This document shows positions 1 through 7,526 of a stretch of DNA of 14,141 nucleotides, piece after piece; position 1 is the first letter of the stretch, and every line of letters begins with the position of its first letter. This stretch comes from an uncultured Atopobium sp. GTDB lineage: Bacteria; Actinomycetota; Coriobacteriia; Coriobacteriales; Atopobiaceae. The stretch is from positions 1-14,141 of the forward strand of contig CAKARF010000018.1 in the NCBI GenBank assembly GCA_916720465.1. The letters run 5' to 3'. The position numbers and the translations under genes are program-made. The notes under the pieces were generated by a model that searched no databases, was not told the DNA's origin, and was given only the letters and a program-made list of their open reading frames with translations.

Positions 1-65
1 CTTTTGAGCGAGAAGTTCCTCTCAAATGAGGCTCCACCCATAATGACAGCAACTTTTGTAGCCAT
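1..65 (-). CDS. ddl: D-alanine--D-alanine ligase, N-terminal fragment (runs off left edge)
   Basis: Only the first 21 codons are in the window. They read MATKVAVIMGGASFERNFSL then K, matching the start of D-Ala-D-Ala ligases: a beta strand, a GG turn, then an S-x-E-R/H-x-x-S-L-K segment of the N-terminal ATP-grasp subdomain. The family joins two D-alanines for the peptidoglycan stem peptide in the cytoplasm. The ATG at 65 lies two bases after the stop of the upstream aminotransferase and has an AAGGGAG ribosome site inside that gene's last codons, so the two are very likely co-transcribed and translationally coupled. Other ATP-grasp ligases are possible, since the catalytic part is not visible. 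Confidence 0.75.
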   Translation of the reverse strand, partial: MATKVAVIMGGASFERNFSLK

Positions 66-67
66 AC

Positions 68-1366
68 TTAACACTCCCTTGCAGAGGATTGAGATTCAGA
101 ATGAGAAGACTCAGGTAGAGCGCCCGCCTCTAGGAATGCGCGATACAGCGCCATGCGATCTTGGACGCACAAAGACAGCCTGCGGATTGCCTCGTGGATG
201 CGCTCTGGCGTCTCAAATGAGTAGCATAGGCGCATACTTGAACTAATACGCTGGTCAGGATAGCAATAAACACCTGGTACAAAGGCAACTCCCTCTTCAA
301 TTGCACGAGGAAGCAACTGCTCAGTGTTGAGGTATGGCGGGAAGGTTACCCACAGGAACAAACCACCCTCTGGCTTAGTCCAGGTAACGTCTTTGGGGAA
401 GAACTCCGCAAGCGCTGCCAGCATGGCGTCTTTTCTCTCTTTATAGCGAGACTTAGATACCTCAAGGGCCGCTTGCCAATCAACCTCATTGAAGTAGTGC
501 TCGGCAAGAATCATGTTAAAGGGGCTGGTACACAGGTCAGAGCCAGACTTAGCAAGGTTAATGCGCTCAAGGAAATGACGAGGTGCAACCATCCATGCTA
601 AGCGCAGTCCTGGGGCAAAAATCTTTGACGTGGTTCCCAAATAAATGACACTTGGATCAAGCGTCTTAAGGCGTGTTAGATCTTCTCCCTCAAAGCGGAT
701 AAGACCATACGGGTCATCCTCAACAACAGGGATGTTGTACTGGCGAGCCAGCTCAAGAAGGCGCAGACGTCTTGGCATAGACATGGTGATGCCGGCAGGA
801 TTGTTAAAGTTAGGAATGACGTAGATGAACTTAGGCTTTCTGCCTTGGTCTGCAAGCTCTTTGAGCTTTGCCTCAAGCAGGTCTGTCCTAATGCCTTCTT
901 CGTCCATATCAATGGTGTGAACAGTAGGCTCATACGCGGAAAATGCCTGGAATGCACCAAGATAGCTTGGACCCTCACAGATGACGTCGTCTCCTGGATT
1001 TAAGAAAACGCGACCCAAGAAATCAAGCGCCTGTTGAGAACCAGAAGTCAAAATCATCTCATCAGGATCAGCCTCGACGCCCTGAGCAGCTAAAATCTTG
1101 CAGATGGTCCTTCTGCACTCAATACGGCCATCAGAGTTGCCATACTGAAGAGACCTAAGTCCCTCAACAGCAACGCAGCGTCGAGCGCACTCTGCAACCT
1201 GATCAAGCGGCAGCGAAGAAATGTCCGGCAGACCACCAGACAGCGCAATGACGCCTGGACGAGACAGAGCTGCAAACAAATCTCGTACTTCGCTCTTTCG
1301 CATGGTTTGAACGCGATCTGCGTACAGATCACCCCACTGATCAAACGAGATTCTGCTGTCATCCAT
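68..1366 (-). CDS. PLP-dependent aminotransferase, class I/II (2-aminoadipate/LysN-like)
   Basis: 432-residue fold-type I aminotransferase. Visible PLP-site features are the GGLPD segment near residues 44-48, SGSQQALD at 108-115, NFNNPAG at 186-192, the DDPYG cofactor Asp at 217-221, and the Schiff-base lysine K248 in TTSKIFAPGLRL. The protein begins directly with the catalytic domain, so it is not a MocR regulator (no N-terminal GntR helix-turn-helix). It resembles the branch containing LysN 2-aminoadipate and broad aromatic/branched-chain aminotransferases; the actual amino-acid substrate cannot be read from sequence. The ATG at 1366 has AAGGAG ten bases upstream. It is followed at once by ddl, which hints at a link to wall amino-acid supply, but that is only context. 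Confidence 0.88.
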   Translation of the reverse strand: MDDSRISFDQWGDLYADRVQTMRKSEVRDLFAALSRPGVIALSGGLPDISSLPLDQVAECARRCVAVEGLRSLQYGNSDGRIECRRTICKILAAQGVEADPDEMILTSGSQQALDFLGRVFLNPGDDVICEGPSYLGAFQAFSAYEPTVHTIDMDEEGIRTDLLEAKLKELADQGRKPKFIYVIPNFNNPAGITMSMPRRLRLLELARQYNIPVVEDDPYGLIRFEGEDLTRLKTLDPSVIYLGTTSKIFAPGLRLAWMVAPRHFLERINLAKSGSDLCTSPFNMILAEHYFNEVDWQAALEVSKSRYKERKDAMLAALAEFFPKDVTWTKPEGGLFLWVTFPPYLNTEQLLPRAIEEGVAFVPGVYCYPDQRISSSMRLCYSFETPERIHEAIRRLSLCVQDRMALYRAFLEAGALPESSHSESQSSAREC

Positions 1367-1503
1367 AGAACTCTTACTCCTTACAAGCCATCTTTGGGCA
1401 AAAATTGTGCCGAAAAGATGTACTTATTGTTTTAGGACGTAGTCTTTTTAGTATCGCTCAAATATCAATAAATTACAGGGTAAAATATGGCGCAATTGCT
1501 AAA

Positions 1504-1519
1504 CGGTTACATATAACCG
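1504..1519. promoter_or_regulatory. Perfect inverted repeat upstream of the M32 carboxypeptidase (possible operator)
   Basis: CGGTTA-CATA-TAACCG, six-base arms around four bases, about 43 bases before the carboxypeptidase start, in the 196-base divergent gap between the aminotransferase and the peptidase. Size and position suit a repressor operator. I could not find a convincing -35/-10 pair next to it on either strand. Confidence 0.4.
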
Positions 1520-1562
1520 GCAAACATACTGGTCGCTCCTAAATTTTGTAGAGAGGATTTTT

Positions 1563-3119
1563 ATGGACAGCGCACATAACACTGTTGAATTGAACGCAGC
1601 GCTTTCAAATCCCCGCGATGATATCGCTAAACTTGATGAACTTGAGAAGAAGCTCTTTGCTCTCAACTACGCAGCTAATGAGATTGGCTCTTTTGGACCA
1701 TGCATCGATCCAAAAAAGGCTGCTGAAGAGCGTGGAGAAGCCCTGGCAATCCTTGGTGAACAGGTCCAGGAAACCCTCTGTGATCCTGCTGTTGGTGCAC
1801 TGCTTGATAGACTTCACGAGAACCGCGCTCTGCTTGATGAGACTCATCGCGCACAGGTTAAAATTCTTCGCCGTGATAGAAGCCAGCTGGTAGATGTCCC
1901 CGTTGAGCTTCAGAGTAACTTTGTCCGCCTTACCACAGAGGCTAACGAGGTCTGGGAGCAGGCAAAGAGCAGCGATGACTGGTCACTCTTTGCACCAAAA
2001 CTGGACGGCCTGATTGAGCTCCGCAAAGAGATGTGCCAGGCCCGAGACACTTCCAAAGATCCCTATGACCTGTTGCTTAGCGATTTTGAGCACGGTACCA
2101 ACAGAGAGTTCTACAACACCTTCTTCAATAACGTTAAAGAAGTGGTAGTTCCTCTGGTTGCCGATTGCATGGCTTCTAAGCGTCAGCCAAGCACCAAGCC
2201 TCTTGAGGGCAAGTTTGACGTCAATCGTCAGTGGGACCTTGCAAAAGACCTGGTAAAACTCCAGGGCCTTGACGAGGACGCTTATTGGCTTGGCAAAACT
2301 GAGCACCCTTACACCGGTGGTCCTGGTATTGGCTTTGTTATGGTTGCCAGCCACGCTTACGAGAATAACGTTCTCTCCAACGTTTATTCCATGCTGCATG
2401 AGAACGGTCACGCCCTCTACGAGCAGGGCATTAACTGGGAGTACCGCTTTACTTCTCTGAGCACTGGCACTTCTATGGGCATGCACGAGTCCCAGTCTAG
2501 GTTCTTTGAGAACTACGTTGGCCTTTCTGAGGCATTTGCCGAGCCTCTGATTCAGCTTATGCGCAAGCATTTCCCTGGCCAGCTGAATCGCGTTACAGCC
2601 TTCCAGCTCTTCTCGGCAGCTAACAAGGTTCAGCCAAGTCTCATCCGCACTGAGGCGGACGAGCTCACGTATCCGCTACACATCCTCATCCGCTACGAAA
2701 TGGAGCAGGCACTTTTGTCTGGCGAAATTACCGCAAAGGATGTCCCAGCTCTTTGGGCCGAGAAGTACAAGCAGTATCTAGGCGTCACGGTTCCAAATAA
2801 CACTGAGGGTGCTCTTCAGGATGTCCACTGGTCATGGGGTGAGTTTGGCTACTTCCCAACTTATGCACTTGGTAGCGCTTATGGCGCGCAGTACAAGCAC
2901 GCCATGATTGCTGAGGGTATGGACTTTGATGCCGTCTGCGCATCTGGAGACCTTGCTCCTATTAGGGAGTGGCTGGGTAGCCGTATTTGGACCTGGGGTC
3001 GCGCAAAGGACTCCAAGGAGCTCATCATGGGCGCATGCGGCGAGCCTTTTGACGTTCACTACTACACCAAGTATCTGACTGACAAATACTCTCGCATTTA
3101 TGGTCTGACTAGTGCATAA
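1563..3119 (+). CDS. Metallocarboxypeptidase, family M32 (Taq carboxypeptidase type)
   Basis: 518 residues, the usual length for M32 enzymes, which remove C-terminal amino acids from peptides in the cytoplasm using one divalent metal. The HExxH metal site is HENGH at 279-283, continuing as HALYEQG, and the third ligand is E309 in GMHESQSRFFEN, both classic M32 signatures. The substrate-side motif that is usually HPF reads HPYT at 248-251, and the downstream IRTEADELTYPLH stretch is also typical. The ATG at 1563 has GAGAGGA five bases before it. The gene is divergent from the aminotransferase and 61 bases upstream of mscL on the same strand; no terminator is apparent between the two, so read-through into mscL is plausible. 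Confidence 0.95.
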   Translation: MDSAHNTVELNAALSNPRDDIAKLDELEKKLFALNYAANEIGSFGPCIDPKKAAEERGEALAILGEQVQETLCDPAVGALLDRLHENRALLDETHRAQVKILRRDRSQLVDVPVELQSNFVRLTTEANEVWEQAKSSDDWSLFAPKLDGLIELRKEMCQARDTSKDPYDLLLSDFEHGTNREFYNTFFNNVKEVVVPLVADCMASKRQPSTKPLEGKFDVNRQWDLAKDLVKLQGLDEDAYWLGKTEHPYTGGPGIGFVMVASHAYENNVLSNVYSMLHENGHALYEQGINWEYRFTSLSTGTSMGMHESQSRFFENYVGLSEAFAEPLIQLMRKHFPGQLNRVTAFQLFSAANKVQPSLIRTEADELTYPLHILIRYEMEQALLSGEITAKDVPALWAEKYKQYLGVTVPNNTEGALQDVHWSWGEFGYFPTYALGSAYGAQYKHAMIAEGMDFDAVCASGDLAPIREWLGSRIWTWGRAKDSKELIMGACGEPFDVHYYTKYLTDKYSRIYGLTSA

Positions 3120-3180
3120 GCGCACGCCGTAAGCGTGAGTGGAAATACCTGTCCTCTATTAACTACACGAAAGAGATGAA

Positions 3181-3630
3181 ATGAAAAAGTTTTTTGAGGA
3201 GTTCAAAGAGTTTATCCAGCAGGGCAATGTTATGGATATGGCTATTGGTATCATCATTGGCGGCGCATTTACCGCTATTGTTACCTCCCTTGTCAATGAC
3301 ATCATCAACCCATTTATTAAGCTGATCTCTGGTGGCGGCACCGAGGTTTCTGGACTTTCCATTCCAGTTCCTGGTACCCAGAATGGCATTGACTTTGGTG
3401 CATTCATCAGCGCAATCATCAACTTCCTGATCATTGCATTTATTGTCTTCTGCATGGTTAAGGCCCTCAACAAGTTCATGAAGGCTTCCAAGCTTAAGAA
3501 GGACGAAGAAGAGGCTGTTGAAGAGGTTGCAGCTCCACACTGCCCACACTGCCTTGAAGAGGTAAAGGAAGGCGCAACTCGCTGCCCACACTGCACTGGT
3601 GAGATTGAGGGCGGCGCACACGCTGCGTAA
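3181..3630 (+). CDS. mscL: Large-conductance mechanosensitive channel with C-terminal zinc ribbon
   Basis: 149 residues. Residues 1-100 are a standard MscL: amphipathic N-terminal helix MKKFFEEFKEF, pore helix TM1 about 16-44 containing GNVMDMAIGIIIGGAF, a short periplasmic loop 50-70, and TM2 about 72-95. The homopentamer opens under membrane tension and releases solutes in osmotic down-shock. After a Lys/Glu-rich linker (101-117) the tail is not the usual helical bundle but a CPHC-x10-CPHC zinc ribbon (121-124 and 135-138). The ribosome site is weak (AAAGAG five bases before the ATG), so expression may depend partly on read-through from the carboxypeptidase upstream. The gene ends 57 bases before a bidirectional terminator. 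Confidence 0.96.
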   Translation: MKKFFEEFKEFIQQGNVMDMAIGIIIGGAFTAIVTSLVNDIINPFIKLISGGGTEVSGLSIPVPGTQNGIDFGAFISAIINFLIIAFIVFCMVKALNKFMKASKLKKDEEEAVEEVAAPHCPHCLEEVKEGATRCPHCTGEIEGGAHAA

Positions 3631-3659
3631 GTTTCAACTCTAAGCTTTACATCACTGTT

Positions 3660-3677
3660 CTTTTACACGCGTAAAAG
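3660..3677. repeat. Small inverted repeat after mscL
   Basis: CTTTTAC-ACGC-GTAAAAG, seven-base perfect arms, lying between mscL and the strong terminator. It has no U-run of its own; it could be an accessory hairpin protecting the mscL mRNA end or simply a palindrome. Confidence 0.35.
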
Positions 3678-3686
3678 TTTGGCAAG

Positions 3687-3720
3687 AAAAAAACAGGCAT
3701 ATCATATGCCTGTTTTTTTT
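3687..3720. terminator. Bidirectional Rho-independent terminator
   Basis: A run of seven A, a nine-base perfect stem CAGGCATAT (3694-3702) / ATATGCCTG (3704-3712), and eight T. The A-run and T-run let it work for both converging units: mscL on plus and the Tat lipoprotein gene on minus. Confidence 0.92.
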
Positions 3721-3750
3721 GTTAGTAAAAGATGTTAGAAAAGGCTGTGG

Positions 3751-4926
3751 TTATTTCTTACCAGTACCACCCTTGCCGCCGCCATTTCCAGATGAGCTGC
3801 CGCCATTTCCTGAAGAGCTACCACCATTTCCGGAACCAGAAGAAGTAGGCGTTACCAGCTTAAAGCCACCCTTACCATCTGGCTGCCAAGGGAACTCAGC
3901 CTTTGGTGGATACTCATATTTAGCCCAATTATCCTCGCGGTGATTAAGAAGGGCAAACTTAAGAGTATATCCAGGAGTATCAATACTGAGAACCTTTTTA
4001 TTTTCCGAAGTAGTGTATAGAACAGACTCAGAATAATCCTTATTTGCCGAGAAACCCATTGCTATAATGGGGAAAGAAAGACCATCTGCCGAAGGCTTTT
4101 CTGCAACAATCTGAATAGGAGAAACGCTACCGTCTGGATAGAACAGTGCAGCATTTCCATCCTTATGAGCAGAGAAGGTATATGCTGCGCCCGAACCCTT
4201 ATTCATAGACTCAATCTGATCACTGGTCAGATCTTCTTTAGAACCATCTGCATAGTGTAGGCCAGAGAGATAATACGTACCTGGAATGGTGGCAGCAAAA
4301 TTGACTACCTGACCATCAATATAAGCAATCTGTGAAGTATCGTCAGGGTTATCAGAAAGCTTTTTGAAATTAAACGTAATCTCACTTTTGGCATCACTGA
4401 GCTTCAGATAGTTGTTATCGTCCTTATCAAAAAGCATTGGCACAACATCGCCATCATCATACGTACATTGAATAGCAACGGTTCCTTTTGCTTCCCACTT
4501 ACCGTCATTCTTCACGCCTTTAAAATTGTGCATGAAGAAGGTACCGTCTTCTTTGAAAGAATAGTAAAGAACGGTTCCATCGTTATAGCCCTGATTAAGC
4601 ATGCCGCCATGGTCAAAGGTTTTGCCTTCCTTTGATCCACCCTTAGTTCCAACACCATTGTCAACACACCAAACGCCAGTAATAATCTTGGAAAGGTCTC
4701 CGGTTAGCGTTGGATTATCTGGGGTCTCCTCAAGCTTCACAAAGCTTGAATGAGAAGGTGTATCTCCAGTACCGCCTTGAGGATCTGTTTGACCAGCTCC
4801 ACCAAGAACTGAATCAGGATTCAAGATTGCCTGAAGGACATCACTATTACAAGCAGCAAGCGTGCTAGCAGCACCACCTGCAGCCAATCCCGCAAAAGCG
4901 CGGCGAGTAATCATCTCTTTGTTCAT
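3751..4926 (-). CDS. Tat-signal lipoprotein of unknown function with Gly/Ser/Asn repeat tail
   Basis: 391 residues, no family recognised. The N-terminus has a twin-arginine motif (TRRAFAG, R8-R9), a short hydrophobic stretch and a lipobox LAAC with C26, so the product is probably exported folded through Tat and lipid-anchored outside the membrane. The mature part is rich in beta-type segments with repeated KEDGTFF, KDGNAALFYPDG and DGS-like turns, suggesting a beta-sandwich or repeat fold; it contains no obvious catalytic motif. The last ~33 residues are a low-complexity tail built on SSSGNGG units (21-bp DNA repeats) ending in KGGTGKK, perhaps a flexible or wall-threading segment. The ATG at 4926 has a strong AGGAGGA site. 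A TTGACT promoter sits just upstream, so it is probably transcribed separately from manA. Confidence 0.85.
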   Translation of the reverse strand: MNKEMITRRAFAGLAAGGAASTLAACNSDVLQAILNPDSVLGGAGQTDPQGGTGDTPSHSSFVKLEETPDNPTLTGDLSKIITGVWCVDNGVGTKGGSKEGKTFDHGGMLNQGYNDGTVLYYSFKEDGTFFMHNFKGVKNDGKWEAKGTVAIQCTYDDGDVVPMLFDKDDNNYLKLSDAKSEITFNFKKLSDNPDDTSQIAYIDGQVVNFAATIPGTYYLSGLHYADGSKEDLTSDQIESMNKGSGAAYTFSAHKDGNAALFYPDGSVSPIQIVAEKPSADGLSFPIIAMGFSANKDYSESVLYTTSENKKVLSIDTPGYTLKFALLNHREDNWAKYEYPPKAEFPWQPDGKGGFKLVTPTSSGSGNGGSSSGNGGSSSGNGGGKGGTGKK

Positions 4927-4959
4927 ATGTTCCTCCTATAAGCGTATGGGAGTCCTAAC

Positions 4960-4987
4960 TTTTTATATTCTACTTGAAACGAGTCAA
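4960..4987 (-). promoter_or_regulatory. Probable sigma-A promoter of the Tat lipoprotein gene
   Basis: On the minus strand, -35 TTGACT (4982-4987), 16-base spacer, -10 TAAAAA (4960-4965), about 34 bases before the start codon. An alternative -10, TATAAA at 4962-4967, would leave a 14-base spacer. The -35 overlaps a long inverted repeat. Confidence 0.5.
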
Positions 4988-5015
4988 ATGTTATAAATTA
5001 CGCTGCATTCGACTC
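4981..5015 (-). repeat. Ten-base-arm hairpin downstream of manA, overlapping the next promoter
   Basis: GAGTCAAATG (4981-4990) faces CATTCGACTC (5006-5015). On the minus strand, position 4986/5010 becomes a G-U wobble, giving an unbroken 10-bp RNA stem right after the manA stop. No U-run follows, so it is not a typical terminator. It includes the TTGACT box of the next gene and could be an operator or an mRNA end structure. Confidence 0.5.
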
Positions 5016-5025
5016 ATGTATCACC

Positions 5026-6024
5026 CTACTTTGTATGAGGAAGATGAGAGGTAATCAATGTCATATTTCCCGAGAAGTGCAGATTGCCAGAATGTGCAGG
5101 AGCAATAAAATGTGAGCCCTTATAAAGCGTATGTTCACATCCCTTGCCATCATCAGCAGAAACTGTTCCTTCTCCCTCAATAACACTTACGCACATAAAC
5201 GACCATGGCTGTGCAATAGTTTTTGACTCATGAATCTCATATTTTTCTACCGAGAAGTACTTGCAGCTCATAAGCTCAGTTTTGCCATCAATTTCTGGAG
5301 CAGTAATTTCTCCAGATGTTGGAATTTCCTGTGCATAATCAATGACCTCTAAGCTCTGTGCCAGATGTAAATCACGAGGCTTGCCATCGTCTCCCAAACG
5401 ATCATAGTCATACACACGATACGTAATATCTGAGCTCTGCTGCGTTTCTAGAATCAACGTACCTGTTCTAATGGCGTGAACCGTACCAGGATCAATCCTA
5501 AAGAAATCTCCTGCCTTGATTGGCACGTAATTAAGCAGTTCAGACCACTTTCCCTGCTCAACCATGGCTGCAAACTCCTCTTTTGAGGAAGCATTCTGAC
5601 CAACAACAATATCGCCATTCTCTTTTGCATCAAGAATGTACCAGCACTCAGACTTTCCTAGAGAGCCATTCTCATGCTCTGCAGCATACTCATCATCTGG
5701 ATGAACTTGAACAGAAAGGTCATCTTTTGCATCAAGAATCTTAATAAGCAGTGGGAAGCAATCTCCCCCTGCATTACCAAAAAGCTCTCGATGCGTTGAC
5801 CAAAGTTCAGAAAGAGTTTTGCCAGCATATGCACCAGAGGCAACTTCACAGTCTCCGCTAGGATGTGCGCTAATTGCCCAGCACTCTCCTACTGCACCGT
5901 CAGGAATGTCGTAACCATACTCTTCAGCAAGTCTTCTTCCGCCCCAAATCTTATTGTGAAAAACAGGCTTTAAGAAAATTACATCTGTAGATGAAGTATT
6001 GGAAGTCATATCTGAACCTGGCAT
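5026..6024 (-). CDS. manA: Mannose-6-phosphate isomerase, class I
   Basis: 332 residues, the short Firmicutes-type class I enzyme that interconverts mannose-6-phosphate and fructose-6-phosphate, linking mannose use and GDP-mannose supply to glycolysis. The zinc site is visible: QVHPDD at 106-111, E126 in SECWYI, and H183 in PGTVHAI; the active-site arginine lies in TYRVYDYDR (about R203). The N-terminal motif PVFHNKIWGGRRL is also diagnostic. The ATG at 6024 is chosen because AAGGAG lies five bases upstream; an internal ATG at 6009 is the alternative. It is preceded by its own promoter-like sequence and by the terminator of the upstream lipoprotein gene, so it is probably monocistronic. Confidence 0.95.
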   Translation of the reverse strand: MPGSDMTSNTSSTDVIFLKPVFHNKIWGGRRLAEEYGYDIPDGAVGECWAISAHPSGDCEVASGAYAGKTLSELWSTHRELFGNAGGDCFPLLIKILDAKDDLSVQVHPDDEYAAEHENGSLGKSECWYILDAKENGDIVVGQNASSKEEFAAMVEQGKWSELLNYVPIKAGDFFRIDPGTVHAIRTGTLILETQQSSDITYRVYDYDRLGDDGKPRDLHLAQSLEVIDYAQEIPTSGEITAPEIDGKTELMSCKYFSVEKYEIHESKTIAQPWSFMCVSVIEGEGTVSADDGKGCEHTLYKGSHFIAPAHSGNLHFSGNMTLITSHLPHTK

Positions 6025-6073
6025 CTGGGCTCCTTATTCTGAGTGTAGGTATGCTAGTTAGATGTATTGTAAC

Positions 6074-6102
6074 TTTATATTTTAGCTAATTTTATCCACC
6101 AA
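6074..6102 (-). promoter_or_regulatory. Possible promoter of manA
   Basis: On the minus strand, -35 TTGGTG (6097-6102), 17-base spacer, -10 TATAAA (6074-6079), about 50 bases before the manA start. The surrounding sequence is very AT-rich, so other -10 boxes are possible. Confidence 0.45.
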
Positions 6103-6140
6103 AAAATAACTGCTATTTTCACGCTACTCAACGAACTAAC

Positions 6141-6169
6141 AAAAAGGGCTCAGTCAAAAGACTGAGCCC
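6141..6169 (-). terminator. Rho-independent terminator after the second lipoprotein gene
   Basis: Perfect 10-bp stem GGGCTCAGTC (6146-6155) / GACTGAGCCC (6160-6169) with a four-base loop. On the minus strand it is followed by TTTTT (6145-6141), so it ends transcripts of the gene at 6197-6793. Confidence 0.92.
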
Positions 6170-6196
6170 ATCTATTCAAAGAATCCTTAGGACAAC

Positions 6197-6793
6197 TTAG
6201 AACATAACGTTGAAGTAATCCACGCTGTAGTCGGAACCATAAAGAGCCCTGATGGTACCACGAACAGTTGCGGACGCATCCATCTTTACACCTGGCGCAA
6301 AGAATGCAAAGCCCTTGGTAGTAGCGTTAGGAAGTGCGTTTACAAACAGGTTCAGCTCATCGCTACCAACAGTAGTATCAATTGTCTCAATGAAGATGTT
6401 CGTATCAGTTTTGTTGACAACCTCAACCAAGTAGCCGTTGGAGTTCTCAAAGTCAACACCAATACCGGTGACAGTAACGGTAATCTTATCGGTATCAATA
6501 AGAATCTCGGTCTTATCGCCAGTCTTCCTAACATCATCAACGTACTTCTGAATGTTTTCAATCTGCTCTGAAGTATTGTACTTATCCATCAGAGTGTCAT
6601 AATACTCCTGAGATTTAGAGTCACCAGCATAAGTATCTGAAGGCTTGGTTGCGGTATTTGCATCAGGTGCAACCTGCTGCTGACCACCAGGTGTAGAACC
6701 AGGATCAGCAAGATTTGGAATAAGATTGCAGCCAGCAAGTGCAAGAACTGCAGAAGCGGATGCTGCTACGAGGCCGAGCTTATTAAACTTCAT
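6197..6793 (-). CDS. Lipoprotein of unknown function
   Basis: 198 residues. A Sec/lipoprotein signal (MKFNKLGLVAASASAVLALAGC) ends in lipobox LAGC with C22. A Pro/Gly/Gln-rich linker follows (about 27-50), then a short helical Lys/Asp/Glu-rich segment (60-92). The C-terminal half (about 97-198) alternates beta strands: ILIDTDKITVTVTGI, GYLVEVVNKTDTNIFIET and the final VKMDASATVRGTIRAL. This pattern resembles the immunoglobulin-like domains of small Gram-positive lipoproteins (DUF4352/DUF5067 style), a resemblance by pattern only. Expected to sit on the outer face of the membrane. The ATG at 6793 has AAAGGAGA. The gene has its own TTGACA promoter, 85 bases after tetR, and its own terminator, so it is a single-gene unit; the neighbouring TetR protein might control it. 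Confidence 0.85.
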   Translation of the reverse strand: MKFNKLGLVAASASAVLALAGCNLIPNLADPGSTPGGQQQVAPDANTATKPSDTYAGDSKSQEYYDTLMDKYNTSEQIENIQKYVDDVRKTGDKTEILIDTDKITVTVTGIGVDFENSNGYLVEVVNKTDTNIFIETIDTTVGSDELNLFVNALPNATTKGFAFFAPGVKMDASATVRGTIRALYGSDYSVDYFNVMF

Positions 6794-6827
6794 AAAGGTC
6801 TCCTTTAGGTGATTTATACCTTGGAAG

Positions 6828-6857
6828 AGGATAACGGAAATAAGTAGATATTGTCAA
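6828..6857 (-). promoter_or_regulatory. Promoter of the second lipoprotein gene
   Basis: On the minus strand, consensus -35 TTGACA (6852-6857), 18-base spacer, -10 TATCCT (6828-6833), placed 35 bases before the start codon, between the tetR stop and the lipoprotein start. Confidence 0.6.
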
Positions 6858-6878
6858 TTTTTATGCATAGATGAACAC

Positions 6879-7499
6879 TTAATGCTCTGCAACTAGAGCC
6901 TTGATGCCACCTTGCGTAAACATTACTGCCGAATTAATGTGACCGTCAGCCTCTTCACGAGTCTCATCGTTTTTAAGAATATTGACAATAGTGGTCATCT
7001 CAGTTTGTGCAAGCCACGTAATAATGAACTCATCATAGGGCTTAACCTGTGCAACATTAGGATAAAGAATAGCTCTAATTGTTGCAGAGATAACCTCAGT
7101 CAATTCTTCGAAGAATCGAACAACGTGCGGATTTTCACGGTTATTCACAAGAATCTGCACCACATACCTATTGCCGTACAGAAGGTCCAAGAATTTCTCG
7201 AGCGTCTCCGCATCGCCCAAAGGAGTGTCTTCAAGATTTCTTTCATCGGAGAGCAGCAGATGATCTTTGTAGTCTTCAAGAATCTGAATTGCGCCTTCAG
7301 TAACGGGAATCAAAACATTCTTAAAGAGATCCTCTTTGTTATCAAAGAAGAAATAGAGAGCGCCTGTGGTAACACCTACGCGTGCACAAATCTGTCTGAG
7401 TGAAGCTTTATCGTATCCCTGTAAAGCAAACTCTTGCTCTGCGGATTTAAGAAGCCTGTGACGTGTGTCACAACTTTCTGTTTGTGGTCGCCTCGACAT
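6879..7499 (-). CDS. TetR/AcrR-family transcriptional regulator
   Basis: 206 residues. The N-terminal TetR DNA-binding domain is clear: RLLKSAEQEFALQGYDKASL (helix 1 into 2) followed by the helix-turn-helix RQICARVGVTTGALYFFF at 35-52 and NKEDLF. The remaining ~145 residues are an all-helical ligand/dimerisation domain with no recognisable ligand signature. Such proteins usually repress their own gene or a neighbour until a small molecule binds. The ATG at 7499 has AAAGGAGC eight bases upstream. The 240-base region upstream contains two nested C/G-rich inverted repeats that are candidate operators. The direct downstream gene is a lipoprotein with its own promoter. No efflux pump, the common partner of this family, is in the window. 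Confidence 0.93.
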   Translation of the reverse strand: MSRRPQTESCDTRHRLLKSAEQEFALQGYDKASLRQICARVGVTTGALYFFFDNKEDLFKNVLIPVTEGAIQILEDYKDHLLLSDERNLEDTPLGDAETLEKFLDLLYGNRYVVQILVNNRENPHVVRFFEELTEVISATIRAILYPNVAQVKPYDEFIITWLAQTEMTTIVNILKNDETREEADGHINSAVMFTQGGIKALVAEH

Positions 7500-7526
7500 T
7501 GCTGTCGCTCCTTTATAAATGTTTTA

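Noticed and set aside
68..1366. MocR-type regulator
   Set aside because: There is no N-terminal GntR DNA-binding domain; the chain begins at the catalytic fold.
1983..2570. 195-codon minus-strand open frame inside the M32 carboxypeptidase
   Set aside because: Antisense to a gene with complete M32 motifs; the translation has no domain, and the frame is explained by the codon pattern of the real gene.
3719..3943. Proline-rich plus-strand open frame (PPLPPPFPDELPPFPEE)
   Set aside because: It is the antisense of the Gly/Ser/Asn repeat tail of the lipoprotein; it begins in the terminator T-run and has no ribosome site.
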